The position numbers and the translations under genes are program-made. The notes beneath the pieces are model-generated. The model searched no databases. It was not told the origin of the DNA and saw only the letters and a program-made list of their open reading frames with translations. Shown here piece after piece: positions 8,623 through 17,739 of a stretch of DNA of 64,000 nt. Numbering within the stretch: the first letter of the stretch is position 1; each line of letters starts with the position of its first letter. Source of the DNA: Streptomyces piniterrae. GTDB taxonomy: Bacteria; Actinomycetota; Actinomycetes; Streptomycetales; Streptomycetaceae. Location of the stretch: assembly GCF_005048155.1 (NCBI RefSeq), contig NZ_SUMB01000003.1, positions 186,001 through 250,000 on the forward strand. Reading direction: 5' to 3'.

Positions 8623-8630
8623 CGTCCCCG

Positions 8631-8666
8631 CGCGGGCGCCGGGACCCTCGGGTCCCGGCGCCCGCG
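8631..8666 (+). terminator. First terminator of a twin pair
   Basis: A 15-bp perfect stem (8631-8645 with 8652-8666) and a 6-nt loop directly after the DoxX stop. Confidence 0.75.
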
Positions 8667-8679
8667 AGCTCTCAGCATC

Positions 8680-8712
8680 CGAACGCCGGTGTTCCCCGAA
8701 CACCGGCGTTCG
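8680..8712. terminator. Second terminator of a twin pair
   Basis: A 15-bp perfect stem (8680-8694 with 8698-8712) and a CCC loop. With the previous hairpin it isolates the convergent DoxX and SOD-like genes. Confidence 0.7.
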
Positions 8713-8820
8713 CCGCTTCCGGGGTGCCGAGTGATGCTGAGCGGCACTGAGTGGTGCCGAGCGTTGCGCGGTGCCGAATCGAGCGGTTGCCGAACTCGGT
8801 GCTTGCTGAACTCGCTGAAC

Positions 8821-9528
8821 TCAGTGCCTGCTGAACGGCCCGTGGAGCCCCGACCGTTCGAACGGCACGGTGAAACAGGCGAGGCGGGAGCCCGCGGTGC
8901 CCGCCTTGCCGGGGCTCCTCGCGGTCCCGTGCTCATGGATGACCACCGACCGCGCCGCGCCCTGGCGGAAGCGCCAGTCATGCCGGGAAAGCGCGGCGGC
9001 GTACCCGCGGCGATCGGTCTTGAAATCCAGCCACACCTCGTTCCTCGGGTTGGCGTAGGCCGGATCGGTGGACGGCTGGTGACGGTCCTTGCGGTGCTGG
9101 TAGTGGGGTCCGGAGTCGTCGGGCTTCGCCCCGCACGGTTTGGTGTGCACATGGGCGCCGTAGGTACGGCCGGGGCTCAGCCCGGTCACCCGCAGCGCGA
9201 CCATCGTGGTGTGGTGTCTGGCGAACTCGCCGACGGCGATGCGGGCGCCCGCGTGCACCCGTTTCTGGTCGTATGTCACCGCGTTGGAGCGGATGTGCGC
9301 CGTGGGGGGCGCGAACCGGCCATGGGCATGCAACCAGACGGGCCGCGGGTGGCTCTTGATCGGCACGGGAACAGCCGTGGTGGGCGCGGAAGTGGTGCCT
9401 GCGGGCGTTGCGGACGCGGCCGTCGCCGGTGTCGTGTTCATCGCCGTCGCTATCGTCATCGTCGAGGTCACGGCGAACACTCCCGCCACCGCCAGCCCCA
9501 CCGCCCGCACCGTTCGTCCTGCTGTCAT
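8821..9528 (-). CDS. Secreted Cu/Zn superoxide dismutase-like protein
   Basis: A 235-residue protein with an N-terminal signal or anchor (VRAVGLAVAGVFAVTSTM) and a Thr/Ala/Pro-rich spacer. The SOD_Cu domain is recognisable: YGAHVHTKPCG gives the first metal histidines and the disulfide Cys, GPHYQH a bridging region, and SVVIHEHGTARSPGKAGTAGSRLACF the closing motif. The spacing is loose and one or more canonical copper ligands may be missing, so activity is uncertain. It probably acts outside the membrane against superoxide. Confidence 0.78.
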   Translation of the reverse strand: MTAGRTVRAVGLAVAGVFAVTSTMTIATAMNTTPATAASATPAGTTSAPTTAVPVPIKSHPRPVWLHAHGRFAPPTAHIRSNAVTYDQKRVHAGARIAVGEFARHHTTMVALRVTGLSPGRTYGAHVHTKPCGAKPDDSGPHYQHRKDRHQPSTDPAYANPRNEVWLDFKTDRRGYAAALSRHDWRFRQGAARSVVIHEHGTARSPGKAGTAGSRLACFTVPFERSGLHGPFSRH

Positions 9529-9758
9529 CGTCCGGTCCTCCGTTCCGAGCCGCCCTGTGCCCAGCGCAACAGCGCGCGGCGCTCATACCGTTCCCGTTCG
9601 CCGGGACGGACCCGCCGGGCAGTCGGGTGATGAGGCCGGGAGACGGGTGATCCGGGGCCGGCAACACATCGCACCCCAGATCACGCGCCCGCCGAGGCCA
9701 GGCGTACGCTGTACGGCTGTAGAGCCGCCCCTGCCGCCACACGCGACGTCGCGGCGGG

Positions 9759-10433
9759 GTGTCGGACGGGAGTAGGACGTTGTTGGAGAGCCTGGGGTCC
9801 CTCAGCGGCACCCCGTGGGTGTACTTGATCGTCAGCCTCTCGATCGTCCTCGACGTCTTCGTCCCGATCCTGCCCAGCGGGGTCCTGGTGATCGCCGCCG
9901 CCACCACGGCCGCCGGCACCGGCACGGCCGCCGACGCGGTCGAAGCGGTCAGCGTCGGGGCGTCCGTACGCGGCGGGACCCACCTGGCCGAAATGCTCTC
10001 CCTGGTGCTGTGCGCCGCCAGCGCCTCGGTGCTCGGCGACATGGTCGCCTACCGGCTGGCCTGGCGGGGCGGCGACCGCTTCGACCGGGCCATCGGCCGC
10101 TCCCGCCGTCTGACCGCCGCGCAGAAACGACTCGGCACGGCGCTCACCCGAGGGGGCGGCGGCATCGTCGTACTCGCCCGCTTCGCGCCCGCCGGGCGCT
10201 CGGTGGTCAGCCTGGGCGCCGGCGTGGCACACCGTACGGTGCGCGAGTTCCTCCCCTGGTCCGCGCTGGCCGGCCTCACCTGGGCCGCGTACAGCGTCAG
10301 CCTCGGCTACTTCGGCGGGCAGTGGCTCGGCACGTCCTGGGTGAGCACGGCTCTCTCCGTCGTCGCCCTCTTCGCCGCCGGGTCCGCCGCGGCGTTCCTG
10401 ATGCGCCGTCCGGACCGCCGCGCCGCCCACTGA
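9759..10433 (+). CDS. DedA/VTT-family membrane protein
   Basis: Up to 224 residues with about five hydrophobic segments. The DedA signature RFAPAGRSVVSLGAGVAHRTVREFLPW (read in two parts) lies in the C-terminal half, and the E/D-containing re-entrant region near LDVFVPILPSGVLV in the N-terminal half. Recent work on relatives points to lipid scrambling or undecaprenyl-phosphate recycling. The GTG at 9759 gives the longest frame; a TTG at 9780 is better placed behind a GGGAG at 9768 and may be the real start. Confidence 0.8.
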   Translation: MSDGSRTLLESLGSLSGTPWVYLIVSLSIVLDVFVPILPSGVLVIAAATTAAGTGTAADAVEAVSVGASVRGGTHLAEMLSLVLCAASASVLGDMVAYRLAWRGGDRFDRAIGRSRRLTAAQKRLGTALTRGGGGIVVLARFAPAGRSVVSLGAGVAHRTVREFLPWSALAGLTWAAYSVSLGYFGGQWLGTSWVSTALSVVALFAAGSAAAFLMRRPDRRAAH

Positions 10434-10468
10434 AATCCCGTGGCCGGTTGTCAGACCCCGGTGCGACG

Positions 10469-11137
10469 ATGAAGGACATGAACGGGGAGAGCAGTGAGAG
10501 CGGGGTAACCGGGGATACCGGCCCGAGCAGGGTGAGCAGTGCGGATGGCGTGCGCGGTGCGGCCGGTTCGGCCGGTGCGGGCGGCGTGTGGAGTGCGGGT
10601 GGCGCACCCGGCCGCGGCTGGCGCACCCGTCCCGAGGCGCCCGAGGACATACCGGCCGTCCGCCGGCTCGTTCTCGCGGCATTCGACGATGTCGAGGGGG
10701 CGGACGGCACAGAGGCCGACCTCGTCGACGCGCTGCGCCGCGATCCGGCGGCCTGGCTGCCCGGACTGTCGTACGTCGCCGACGCACCGGACGGCACCCT
10801 GGCGGCCCAGGCGCTGCTGACCCGCTGCCATATCGGCGAGGTGCCGGCCGTCGCGCTCGCCCCCTGCGCGGTGCTGCCCGGGTATCAGAAGCGGGGCGCC
10901 GGCGGTGCGGTGATCCGGGCGCTCCTGGAGGCGGCGCGGGCGGCCGGCGAGCGGACCGCGATCGTGCTCGGTCACCCGCCGTACTACCCGCGCTTCGGCT
11001 TCGAACCGGCCGCAAGCCGGTTCGGCGTCCTGCCCCCGCAGGCCTGGCCGGACGAGGCCTTCATGGCGCTGTCCCTGGACGGCTCGATACCCCCGCGCGG
11101 CACGGTGCGCTACGCCGCGGCCTTCGGTATCCGCTGA
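10469..11137 (+). CDS. GNAT-family N-acetyltransferase
   Basis: A 222-residue protein. The first 45 residues are Gly/Ser/Ala-rich and look disordered. The GNAT domain follows from WRTRPEAPEDIPAVRRL. The acetyl-CoA loop is GYQKRGAGGAVIRALLEAA, with the Q/R-x-x-G-x-G/A pattern, and GHPPYYPRFGF is the motif-B region of the YhbS-like subgroup. The substrate is unknown. ATG at 10478 is an alternative start in the same frame. Confidence 0.85.
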   Translation: MKDMNGESSESGVTGDTGPSRVSSADGVRGAAGSAGAGGVWSAGGAPGRGWRTRPEAPEDIPAVRRLVLAAFDDVEGADGTEADLVDALRRDPAAWLPGLSYVADAPDGTLAAQALLTRCHIGEVPAVALAPCAVLPGYQKRGAGGAVIRALLEAARAAGERTAIVLGHPPYYPRFGFEPAASRFGVLPPQAWPDEAFMALSLDGSIPPRGTVRYAAAFGIR

Positions 11138-11170
11138 CGGCGGCCCGCCCGGCGTCGTCCCGCCACGGAG

Positions 11171-11176
11171 TAGAGT
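11171..11176 (+). promoter_or_regulatory. Possible -10 element upstream of the methyltransferase gene
   Basis: TAGAGT at 11171-11176 matches the actinomycete -10 consensus; no convincing -35 is seen 17-19 bp upstream. It lies 129 bp before the GTG start. Confidence 0.25.
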
Positions 11177-11304
11177 CGACCGTCATCACCCCACCTCCGC
11201 CGCCCCGTACGGGCGCGGCGCCGCGCTCCCAGGACCCGGCCCCGCGCCGTTGCCACCGCGGCTCCCGGAGGAGGGTACGAACCACTAACGCGAGGCACAT
11301 TTCG

Positions 11305-12492
11305 GTGAACTCTCCGCCGGTCGTCGAATGGACCGAGGCCGACGAGGCCCGTTCCGCCCGTTGGCGTTCCGAGAACGGCGCCCCGCCGCCCCGCCGGATC
11401 GTCATCGCAGACGACCGGACGAAGGCCGACGACGCGTACAAACTCGCCTGCGAGGGCACCGCGCTGCTGTGGCGCGGCGACTTCCACAACGCCCGCCAGC
11501 TGCTGACCGCACTGGCCCGCCGTATCGACCGCCGCCCGCGCAAGACGCCCCCGGCCGACGTCACCCAGGCGTTCCACCTGCACCGCGCCGCGCAGAACCA
11601 GCGCGCCCGCATCCTGGGCATGCTGCTGATCCCCCTCGACGCGGCGTACGAGGTCCCGCTGCACCGCGCTCCCGACGTACGCGAGGCCTGCACGCGGGCG
11701 TACGGACCGCCGGCGAAGGAGTCCGCGGCCGGTGCCGAGCTCTCCGCTCCCGCCGCCTCCCTGGTCTCGCTGCGCGAACTCCTCGGCCTCATCGGCGCCA
11801 ACGAGTGGCGTAGGAAGGGCGTCGAGATCCCGGCGCTCGGCGGCGACCGGATCCATCCGCACTACGGCGTCTTCTCACCGGCCCGCGGCGAATACGTCGA
11901 CCTGGTGGCCGAGGCCCCGCTGCCCAGCCAGGACCTCGCGTTCGACATCGGTACCGGCACCGGCGTACTGGCGTCGGTGCTCGCGCGGCGCGGCATCCGA
12001 CGGGTCGTGGCCACCGACCAGGACCCCCGCGCGCTGGCGTGCGCCCGTGAGAACACCGAACGGCTCGGCGTGGCCGGCCAGGTGGAGGTGGTCGAGGCGG
12101 ATCTGTTCCCGTCCGGCCGCGCCCCGCTGATCGTCTGCAATCCCCCATGGGTCCCGGCGAAGCCGACCTCGCCCGTGGAGCACGCGGTGTACGACCCCGG
12201 CAACCGGATGCTGCACGGCTTCCTGAACGGCCTGGCGGACCATCTGGCACCGGGCGGCGAGGGCTGGCTGATCCTCTCCGACCTGGCCGAACACCTCGGA
12301 CTTCGGCCGCACGCCGAGCTCGTCGACGCGTTCGCCAGGTCCGGGCTCACCGTCCTGGACCGCCTCGACATCACACCGCGCCATCCGCGCGCCCGGGACA
12401 CCTCCGACCCGCTCCATGTGGCCCGCGCGGCCGAGGTGACGTCCCTGTGGCGGCTGGGCGCCGCGACCAGTGCGGACAAGCGGGCCGACTGA
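11305..12492 (+). CDS. Class I SAM-dependent methyltransferase (N6/N5-methylase type)
   Basis: About 395 residues from the GTG at 11305, which follows a GAGG at about 11291. The N-terminal 150 residues are helical and include a Pro/Arg-rich segment. The SAM-binding motif is FDIGTGTGVLASVLARRG, the acidic end of beta-2 is ATDQDPRALACARENTERLG, and the catalytic NPPW motif is in IVCNPPWVPAKP. The NPPW group is used by enzymes that methylate planar nitrogens: DNA adenine, release-factor glutamine or rRNA guanine. A VEHAVYDPGNRMLHGFLNGL segment supports an RlmG/HemK-like relative. Substrate not determined. Confidence 0.82.
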   Translation: MNSPPVVEWTEADEARSARWRSENGAPPPRRIVIADDRTKADDAYKLACEGTALLWRGDFHNARQLLTALARRIDRRPRKTPPADVTQAFHLHRAAQNQRARILGMLLIPLDAAYEVPLHRAPDVREACTRAYGPPAKESAAGAELSAPAASLVSLRELLGLIGANEWRRKGVEIPALGGDRIHPHYGVFSPARGEYVDLVAEAPLPSQDLAFDIGTGTGVLASVLARRGIRRVVATDQDPRALACARENTERLGVAGQVEVVEADLFPSGRAPLIVCNPPWVPAKPTSPVEHAVYDPGNRMLHGFLNGLADHLAPGGEGWLILSDLAEHLGLRPHAELVDAFARSGLTVLDRLDITPRHPRARDTSDPLHVARAAEVTSLWRLGAATSADKRAD

Positions 12493-12623
12493 CCCACGAG
12501 GCGCTCAGGCCGGCCCGCGAGGCGCTCAAGCCGGCCCGCCGTATGGGACGCCCGGCACGGCATGGAGCAGCGCGGCTGAGCGACGGCACCGAGCGGCTGC
12601 CGATCAGGCACGATGGACGGACC

Positions 12624-13283
12624 ATGGATCTCCAGCACCTGCTGTCGCGCGCCCGTCGGCTGGCCGCCTCCGCCACCCCCGGGCGACGCCGCCTGCTCGG
12701 CATCGCCGGTCCGCCCGGCGCCGGCAAGTCCACCCTCGCCGCCCATGTCGTGGCGGAACTGGCCGGGCAGGCGGCACTCGTCCCGATGGACGGCTTCCAT
12801 CTGGCCGAGGCGGAGCTGCGCCGGCTCGGCCGGGCCGGCCGCAAGGGCGCGCCGGACACCTTCGATCCCGCCGGCTACACGGCGCTGCTGGCGCGCCTGC
12901 GCTCCCCGGAGCCGGACGCCGCCGTCTACGCGCCGGCTTTCGACCGCCGCATCGAGGAGCCGGTCGCCGGGAGCATCCCGGTGGCGCCCGGCATCCCGCT
13001 CGTCGTCACCGAGGGCAACTACCTCCTCCTCGACTCCGCCCCTTGGGCGCGCGTCCGCGCACTGCTCGACGAGGTCTGGTACGTGGAGCTGGACGGCCCC
13101 GAGCGGGTCCGGCGGCTGATCGACCGTCATGAACGGTTCGGGCGGCCGCGTGCCGACGCCGAGCGCTTCGTGCACGCGTCGGACGAGGCCAACGCCCGTG
13201 TGGTGGCGGCGACCAGAGACCGCGCCGACCTCGTCATCACCTTCGCGCCGGGAGAGGCTCCGCCGCCGGTCGAGTCCCGGTGA
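12624..13283 (+). CDS. P-loop nucleoside/nucleotide kinase-like protein
   Basis: A 219-residue protein with Walker A GIAGPPGAGKSTLAAHV near residues 28-44, then PMDGFHLAEAELRRLGRAGRKGAPDTFD, the signature of the uridine kinase/pantothenate kinase-like group. RRIEEPVAGSIPV and VVTEGNYLLLD (Walker B-like) follow, and a lid with RRLIDRHERFGRP. Relatives phosphorylate fructose, nucleosides or pantothenate; the substrate here is unknown. It starts at an ATG with a weak ribosome site, 132 bp after the methyltransferase gene. Confidence 0.82.
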   Translation: MDLQHLLSRARRLAASATPGRRRLLGIAGPPGAGKSTLAAHVVAELAGQAALVPMDGFHLAEAELRRLGRAGRKGAPDTFDPAGYTALLARLRSPEPDAAVYAPAFDRRIEEPVAGSIPVAPGIPLVVTEGNYLLLDSAPWARVRALLDEVWYVELDGPERVRRLIDRHERFGRPRADAERFVHASDEANARVVAATRDRADLVITFAPGEAPPPVESR

Positions 13284-13437
13284 GGAATTCCGGCACCTGG
13301 CGAGCGGCTCGTGCGTTCCACCGGAGGAAAAGGGCGGTTCGGGAGGTTCGGGTGGTTCGGCACCAGCGGGAAATCCCGGGCCTCCCGACCGTCCCGACCC
13401 GCCCACCGCATCCGCCACACGAAGGACGACACGGAGA

Positions 13438-14286
13438 ATGACCCACGTCATCAGCGACTGGTCCGAGATCGACAACGGCATCGTGCCGATCGACGACGGC
13501 GAGCTGTTCTACGAGACGGCCGGCTCGGGTCCCGCGGTGGTACTGCTGCACGGCGGCATGCTGGATCAGCACATGTGGGACGAGCAGTTCGCCTGGCTCG
13601 TGAACTCCGGCCTCCGCGCGATCCGCTACGACTTCCGCGGCCACGGCCTCTCCTCCTCCGTGACCGGCGACTACGCCCACCATGACGACCTACGGGTGCT
13701 CCTCGACGCACTGGACGTCCCGAGCGCCGTCCTGGTCGGGCTCTCGCACGGCTCCCGGGTCGCGCTCGACGCCGCCCTCGCCCACCCGGACCGGGTGACG
13801 GCCCTGGCACTCGCCTCACCCGGCGTCAGCGGCCGTGCGTTCACCGACCCGTTCCTTCTGGAGCACATCAGGGAGCAGGTCGCGGCGATCGGCGAGGCGG
13901 ACGGCGTGGAGCGGTATGTCGAGCACTTCCTGCGGATGTGGGTGGACGGACCGCATCGCGAACCGTCCGCCGTGCACCCCGGATTGCGTGAGCGGCTGCG
14001 CGCCTCGGCCGAGGCCAATGCGGAGGTGCATGCCGACGGCCTGGGCGCCGGAATGCCCCTTGAGGTCGGTGCCGCGGAACGCCTGTCGGAGATCCGGGTG
14101 CCGACGGTCGTGTTCGACGGCGACCTCGACAGCGGGGACATCTCCGCCAACGCCCATGCGATCACGCTCGCCGTCCCCGGCGCCCGAAGGGTCCGGATAC
14201 CGGGGGCGGGCCACATGGTCAATCTGGAGAACACCGCGCTCTTCGACCAGGAGCTGCACGGTTTCCTGTCGTCGTTGCGGTACTGA
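13438..14286 (+). CDS. Alpha/beta hydrolase
   Basis: A 282-residue single-domain hydrolase. VVLLHGGMLDQHMWDEQF gives the oxyanion-hole HGG, RYDFRGHGLS the conserved strand-turn, and VLVGLSHGSRVALDAAL the nucleophile elbow G-L-S-H-G. The acid is probably in VVFDGDLDSGD and the histidine in IPGAGHMVNLENTALF. Size and motifs fit the haloperoxidase/esterase-like group. The ATG follows a GGAG directly upstream. Confidence 0.87.
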   Translation: MTHVISDWSEIDNGIVPIDDGELFYETAGSGPAVVLLHGGMLDQHMWDEQFAWLVNSGLRAIRYDFRGHGLSSSVTGDYAHHDDLRVLLDALDVPSAVLVGLSHGSRVALDAALAHPDRVTALALASPGVSGRAFTDPFLLEHIREQVAAIGEADGVERYVEHFLRMWVDGPHREPSAVHPGLRERLRASAEANAEVHADGLGAGMPLEVGAAERLSEIRVPTVVFDGDLDSGDISANAHAITLAVPGARRVRIPGAGHMVNLENTALFDQELHGFLSSLRY

Positions 14287-14395
14287 GCGGCGCGCCGACC
14301 GGCCGGCGTACGGAACTGAGGGGCGCGGCGAGTGGCGTGCCAACTGGGGCTGCCGGCTGGGTGTCCCCTGCCGCCGAAGGGCCCGCGCTCAGCCC

Positions 14396-14896
14396 TCAGG
14401 TGACGGAGCCGGCCGCCGCGCCCGTCAGCAGGTCCGGGCCCCAGCGCTCCAGCGCCGCCGGGAGATCGAGTGGCCGCACACGGTTCTGCTCGTCCGCGGC
14501 CGGCCAGTCCTCCCGCGGGACCCGCCACATCACCTCGAACTCGTTGCCGTCCGGGTCCTTGGCGTACAGGGACTTGGACACGAGGTGATCGCTGGCGCCC
14601 ACCAGGGCGCCGTTCGCGCTGAGCTTGGCCTGCGTGGCGACGAGTTCGCCGAGCGTGCCGACCTCCCACGCCAGGTGGTAGAGCCCGACCCGGCCCTCCT
14701 CGGGGCCCGGCGCGTCCGAACCCACCGCGAACAGCCCCAGGTCATGGTCGTTGAGCGAGCCCGGGGCGCTGAGGAACGCGGCCCGTCCGGGGATCTCGAT
14801 GTCCACCTCCAGCCCGAGGGCGTCGGTGTAGAAGGCGACGGACCGCACCAGATCGCGGATGTAGAGCACCGCGTGGTTGAGACGTCGTACGGACAT
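14396..14896 (-). CDS. VOC-superfamily protein (glyoxalase/dioxygenase-like)
   Basis: A 166-residue protein that opens with RRLNHAVLYIRDLVRSVAFY, the usual first beta-alpha module with a metal histidine. LYHLAWEV and AKDPDGNEFEVMW carry the second His and Glu of the second module. Relatives include catechol dioxygenases and glyoxalases; the reaction is unknown. Start chosen at the ATG before SVRRLNH. A (CTTCTG)4 tract lies upstream. Confidence 0.83.
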   Translation of the reverse strand: MSVRRLNHAVLYIRDLVRSVAFYTDALGLEVDIEIPGRAAFLSAPGSLNDHDLGLFAVGSDAPGPEEGRVGLYHLAWEVGTLGELVATQAKLSANGALVGASDHLVSKSLYAKDPDGNEFEVMWRVPREDWPAADEQNRVRPLDLPAALERWGPDLLTGAAAGSVT

Positions 14897-14954
14897 GGGG
14901 CCTCCGATCTCCTGCCGTGACGCCCCGTCGGACGACACCGCGTCACTGCTCCTA

Positions 14955-14978
14955 CTTCTGCTTCTGCTTCTGCTTCTG
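14955..14978. repeat. (CTTCTG)4 microsatellite
   Basis: Four exact hexamer units between the VOC start and the second DoxX stop. On the minus strand they are CAGAAG units about 60 bp before the VOC start. Length variation could change the leader. Confidence 0.8.
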
Positions 14979-14999
14979 CCGAACCGCTCCCGCGGCCCA

Positions 15000-15527
15000 C
15001 TATTCCCGGAACGCCAGCACCACGCCCGCGGCCACCGCACCGATCACCAACGCGACAACGCCGTGGACGAGCCGGTGCGCGCGCAGGACGGGCAGGAAGT
15101 GGTCGACGGCGTAGCGGCCGGGGCCGGTCAGGGCCAGGGCGGCCGCGCCGGCGATGATCAGCAGCTCGAGCTCCACGCCCTTGGGCGCGAAGAAGCCACC
15201 GCCCCACCGCACGGCGAGCGCGTTGATCATCGTGCCGAAGATGGCCGCGGCGGCGAGCGGGGTGAGCAGCCCGAGCACCAGCCCGAGCCCGCCGAGCGTC
15301 TCGCTCAGGCCGGCGATGAGGGCCATCGTTTTGCCTGACGGATAGCCGCTCAACGTGAAGTAGTGCCCGGTCGTGTCCAGCCCGGGACCACCGAACCAGC
15401 CGAACAGTTTTTGGGCGCCATGGCCTGCCATGGTCAGCCCGAGCACGAGCCGCAGCACGAGCAGCCCCACGTCATAGCCGTGCTGAGAGGGCTCGTACCG
15501 CGCCGGTGTTTCTTGGGGGGACGTCAT
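15000..15527 (-). CDS. DoxX-family membrane protein
   Basis: A 175-residue protein with four membrane helices. LRLVLGLTMAGHGAQKLFGWFGGPG is the DoxX opening (read in two parts), followed by SETLGGLGLVLGLLTPLAAAAI and a C-terminal GPGRYAVDHFLP. The ATG at 15527 is preferred over 15536 because an AAGGAG lies 9 nt upstream. Relatives (MhqP/CatD type) are induced by quinones or electrophiles under MarR/HxlR-type control, which fits the inverted repeat about 90 bp upstream. Confidence 0.85.
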   Translation of the reverse strand: MTSPQETPARYEPSQHGYDVGLLVLRLVLGLTMAGHGAQKLFGWFGGPGLDTTGHYFTLSGYPSGKTMALIAGLSETLGGLGLVLGLLTPLAAAAIFGTMINALAVRWGGGFFAPKGVELELLIIAGAAALALTGPGRYAVDHFLPVLRAHRLVHGVVALVIGAVAAGVVLAFRE

Positions 15528-15613
15528 GACAAGCACTCCTTCCCTTGTCGGGGACGGGGCCGCGCGCCGCGGAACAGTCGCCGGCGGTGCCGACGGTGGG
15601 CCGGCGCCGACGG

Positions 15614-15637
15614 TTGAAGTATTAATTGAAACTTCAA
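15614..15637 (-). promoter_or_regulatory. Inverted repeat, candidate MarR/HxlR-type operator
   Basis: TTGAAGT (15614-15620) and ACTTCAA (15631-15637) are perfect 7-bp arms with an AT-rich 10-bp spacer in an otherwise GC-rich gap. It is placed to control the DoxX gene on the minus strand. Confidence 0.55.
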
Positions 15638-15829
15638 GTCTCTATCCATGACCATACACGCACCCTCACCGCGAACAACCACAGCGAAGGCGTCTTGCTT
15701 CCCCGCAAGCCGGTTCCCCGCCATCCCGCTCCCCGACCCGTCGGCCGTGTTTCGCGGCCCCCGCTGTGGCAGGCTGCGAGCCAGGGTCCGGCCGGCCGGA
15801 CCGCGGGCAAAGCTCCCGAAAGCGATGAA

Positions 15830-16759
15830 ATGAGCAGGTCAGAGCATATGAGCGGGAACAAGGACGGGCATACGGGCGAGCATCTCGGCGAGCCCGGGAA
15901 CGAGCAGCCGAGCGACTGGGATCGCGCGGGCGCGGGACCCGCCGCATCGCCCCCAGCCGTACACCGCGACTCCATCGCCGCGGAGACCGCCCGGATCGTG
16001 GCGATGATCGAGGACGCGAATCTGTCGGCTCCGGTGCCCAGCTGTCCCGGCTGGACGCTGCTCGACCTGGTCCAGCACATCGGGAGCGTGCAGCGGATGT
16101 TCTCGGTCCTGCTGCGGCGGCTCATCCAGGAACCACCGCGGAGCCGCGATGTGGATCTGCGGATTCCGGAGGATGCGAGCGGCTACGGAGAATGGCTGGC
16201 GGCGAGCGCCGCGGAAGCCGCGGGCGCCTTCGCCGTCACCGACCCCAATGCCGCGATGTGGGCGTGGGGCGCCGATCAGCATGCCAGGTTCTGGGTGCGG
16301 CGGATGCTGTTCGAGACGCTGGTGCACCGCGTCGACGCGGAGCTCGCCCTCGGCCGCCACCCCGCGATCGACCGGGTTCTCGCCGCCGACGGAGTGGACG
16401 AATTCCTGGTCAACCTGCCCTTCGCCGCATTCTTCGCCCCCAAGGTCGCCAACCTGCGCGGCAACGGCGAGACGCTTCGCTTCCGGTGCACCGACACGGA
16501 CGGCGACTGGCTGATCCGGCTACGGCCCGACGGCTTCGATGTCACCGAGGGCCCGGGTGCGGGCAGCGGCGCGGATACGGGCACGGGTACGGGTGCGGAC
16601 ACCGGCACGGCCCTCGCATCCGCGGACGCCACCGTCCACGGAGCCGCCGCGGATCTGCTGCTGCTCCTCTATGGGCGCCTGAACCGCGAGTCGGACGCCT
16701 TCGACGTCTCGGGGGACGCGGATCTGCTGACGCTCTGGTTCACCAACTCGGCGTTCTGA
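15830..16759 (+). CDS. Maleylpyruvate isomerase/DinB-fold protein
   Basis: About 309 residues; ATG at 15830 or 15848. The N-terminal 40 residues are polar and disordered. Then HRDSIAAETARIVAMIEDANLSAPVPSCPGWTLLDLVQHIGSV (read in parts) is the mycothiol-dependent maleylpyruvate isomerase N-terminal domain with its metal histidine, and HARFWVRRMLFETLVHRVDAELALG carries the H-x3-E-x2-H-type set. The C-terminal half holds a Gly/Thr/Asp low-complexity stretch and a small MDMPI_C-like domain. Such proteins often transfer or use mycothiol; the substrate is unknown. Confidence 0.8.
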   Translation: MSRSEHMSGNKDGHTGEHLGEPGNEQPSDWDRAGAGPAASPPAVHRDSIAAETARIVAMIEDANLSAPVPSCPGWTLLDLVQHIGSVQRMFSVLLRRLIQEPPRSRDVDLRIPEDASGYGEWLAASAAEAAGAFAVTDPNAAMWAWGADQHARFWVRRMLFETLVHRVDAELALGRHPAIDRVLAADGVDEFLVNLPFAAFFAPKVANLRGNGETLRFRCTDTDGDWLIRLRPDGFDVTEGPGAGSGADTGTGTGADTGTALASADATVHGAAADLLLLLYGRLNRESDAFDVSGDADLLTLWFTNSAF

Positions 16760-16803
16760 GCGGCGAGTTGAGAAATCCGTGCTGACGGGCCCCGGCGCGG
16801 CCC

Positions 16804-17739
16804 TCAGCCCCCGCTCGCCGCCGCCTGCAGATCGCGATGGATGACCCGGGCCGCCGCCTCGACGGTGCCCACGCCGTATTCCATGGTGCGGTTTCCGTGC
16901 GAGAGGACGGCCATGCCGTAATCGTGGCCGCCGCCGGTGAAGACGCCCACGCTGTGGACCCGCCAGCCATTGGCGGCCCGCGGCAGCCAGCCGTTCTTGA
17001 CGTGGGTGGTCACCACGGGAGGCGCCCCGGCGGGCACTCCCCACCGCTGACCTGGTACGACGCGCCGCATCAGGTCGAGCACGTAGGCGCGTGACGACGG
17101 GCTGAGCACCGCCTGCGCCCCGGGGTTCGGCTCCGTGAGGAGCTGCATCAGCTTGAGCTGGTCGCCGGCGGTGATCTGGGTGAGTCCCCACGCTCCGCGA
17201 GCGCCCGGGACGGTGTGCCACATCCCCGCCAGGCCCAGGAACCGCTGGATGCCGGCGGGCCCGAGCTCGCGCCAGAGGGCGGTGGTCGCGTTGTTGTCCG
17301 ACTTGGTGATCATGTCGGTGGCCCAGCGCACCTCCTGCGGCGTCAGCGTGCGGCGTGCCTCCTCCGCCTGCCTGAGCAGGGCACAGAGGACCGTGACCTT
17401 GACGACGCTCGCCGAGTCGAAGGCGGTACCGGACCGGAACTCGCAGGTGGTCCTGGTACCCCGGTCGTAGAAGGCCAGCGCCGACGTGCCGGCGCGCCCG
17501 TGCAGAGCGCGCGCGATGTCCTGGGACAGCCGGGGAGCCAGCCCCGGCTTCTCCGAGGTGCACACGACCTTCGCACCGTCCACCGGAGCGGTGGCGGTGC
17601 TCGCCGAGGCCGGGCCCGCCGTGCCGAACACCGCGATCACCGACCCCGCGGCCACCGCGCCGCCGGCCAGGACCGCGACCAGCCCCCGGCGGGCGCGTCG
17701 CGATATGCGCGATCGGCGCTTGTCCTGCTGTCCACGCAT
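16804..17739 (-). CDS. Secreted beta-lactamase-fold serine hydrolase
   Basis: A 311-residue protein. A basic RRSRISRRARRG stretch and hydrophobic LVAVLAGGAVAAGSVIAVFG segment make a signal peptide or anchor. Motifs of the class A beta-lactamase/DD-peptidase fold are present in order: SVVK (S-x-x-K nucleophile), SDN in ITKSDNNATT, and HVKNGW for the K-T/N-G triad. There is no clear Glu166 motif, so it may be a penicillin-binding-like hydrolase rather than a resistance enzyme. Confidence 0.82.
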   Translation of the reverse strand: MRGQQDKRRSRISRRARRGLVAVLAGGAVAAGSVIAVFGTAGPASASTATAPVDGAKVVCTSEKPGLAPRLSQDIARALHGRAGTSALAFYDRGTRTTCEFRSGTAFDSASVVKVTVLCALLRQAEEARRTLTPQEVRWATDMITKSDNNATTALWRELGPAGIQRFLGLAGMWHTVPGARGAWGLTQITAGDQLKLMQLLTEPNPGAQAVLSPSSRAYVLDLMRRVVPGQRWGVPAGAPPVVTTHVKNGWLPRAANGWRVHSVGVFTGGGHDYGMAVLSHGNRTMEYGVGTVEAAARVIHRDLQAAASGG

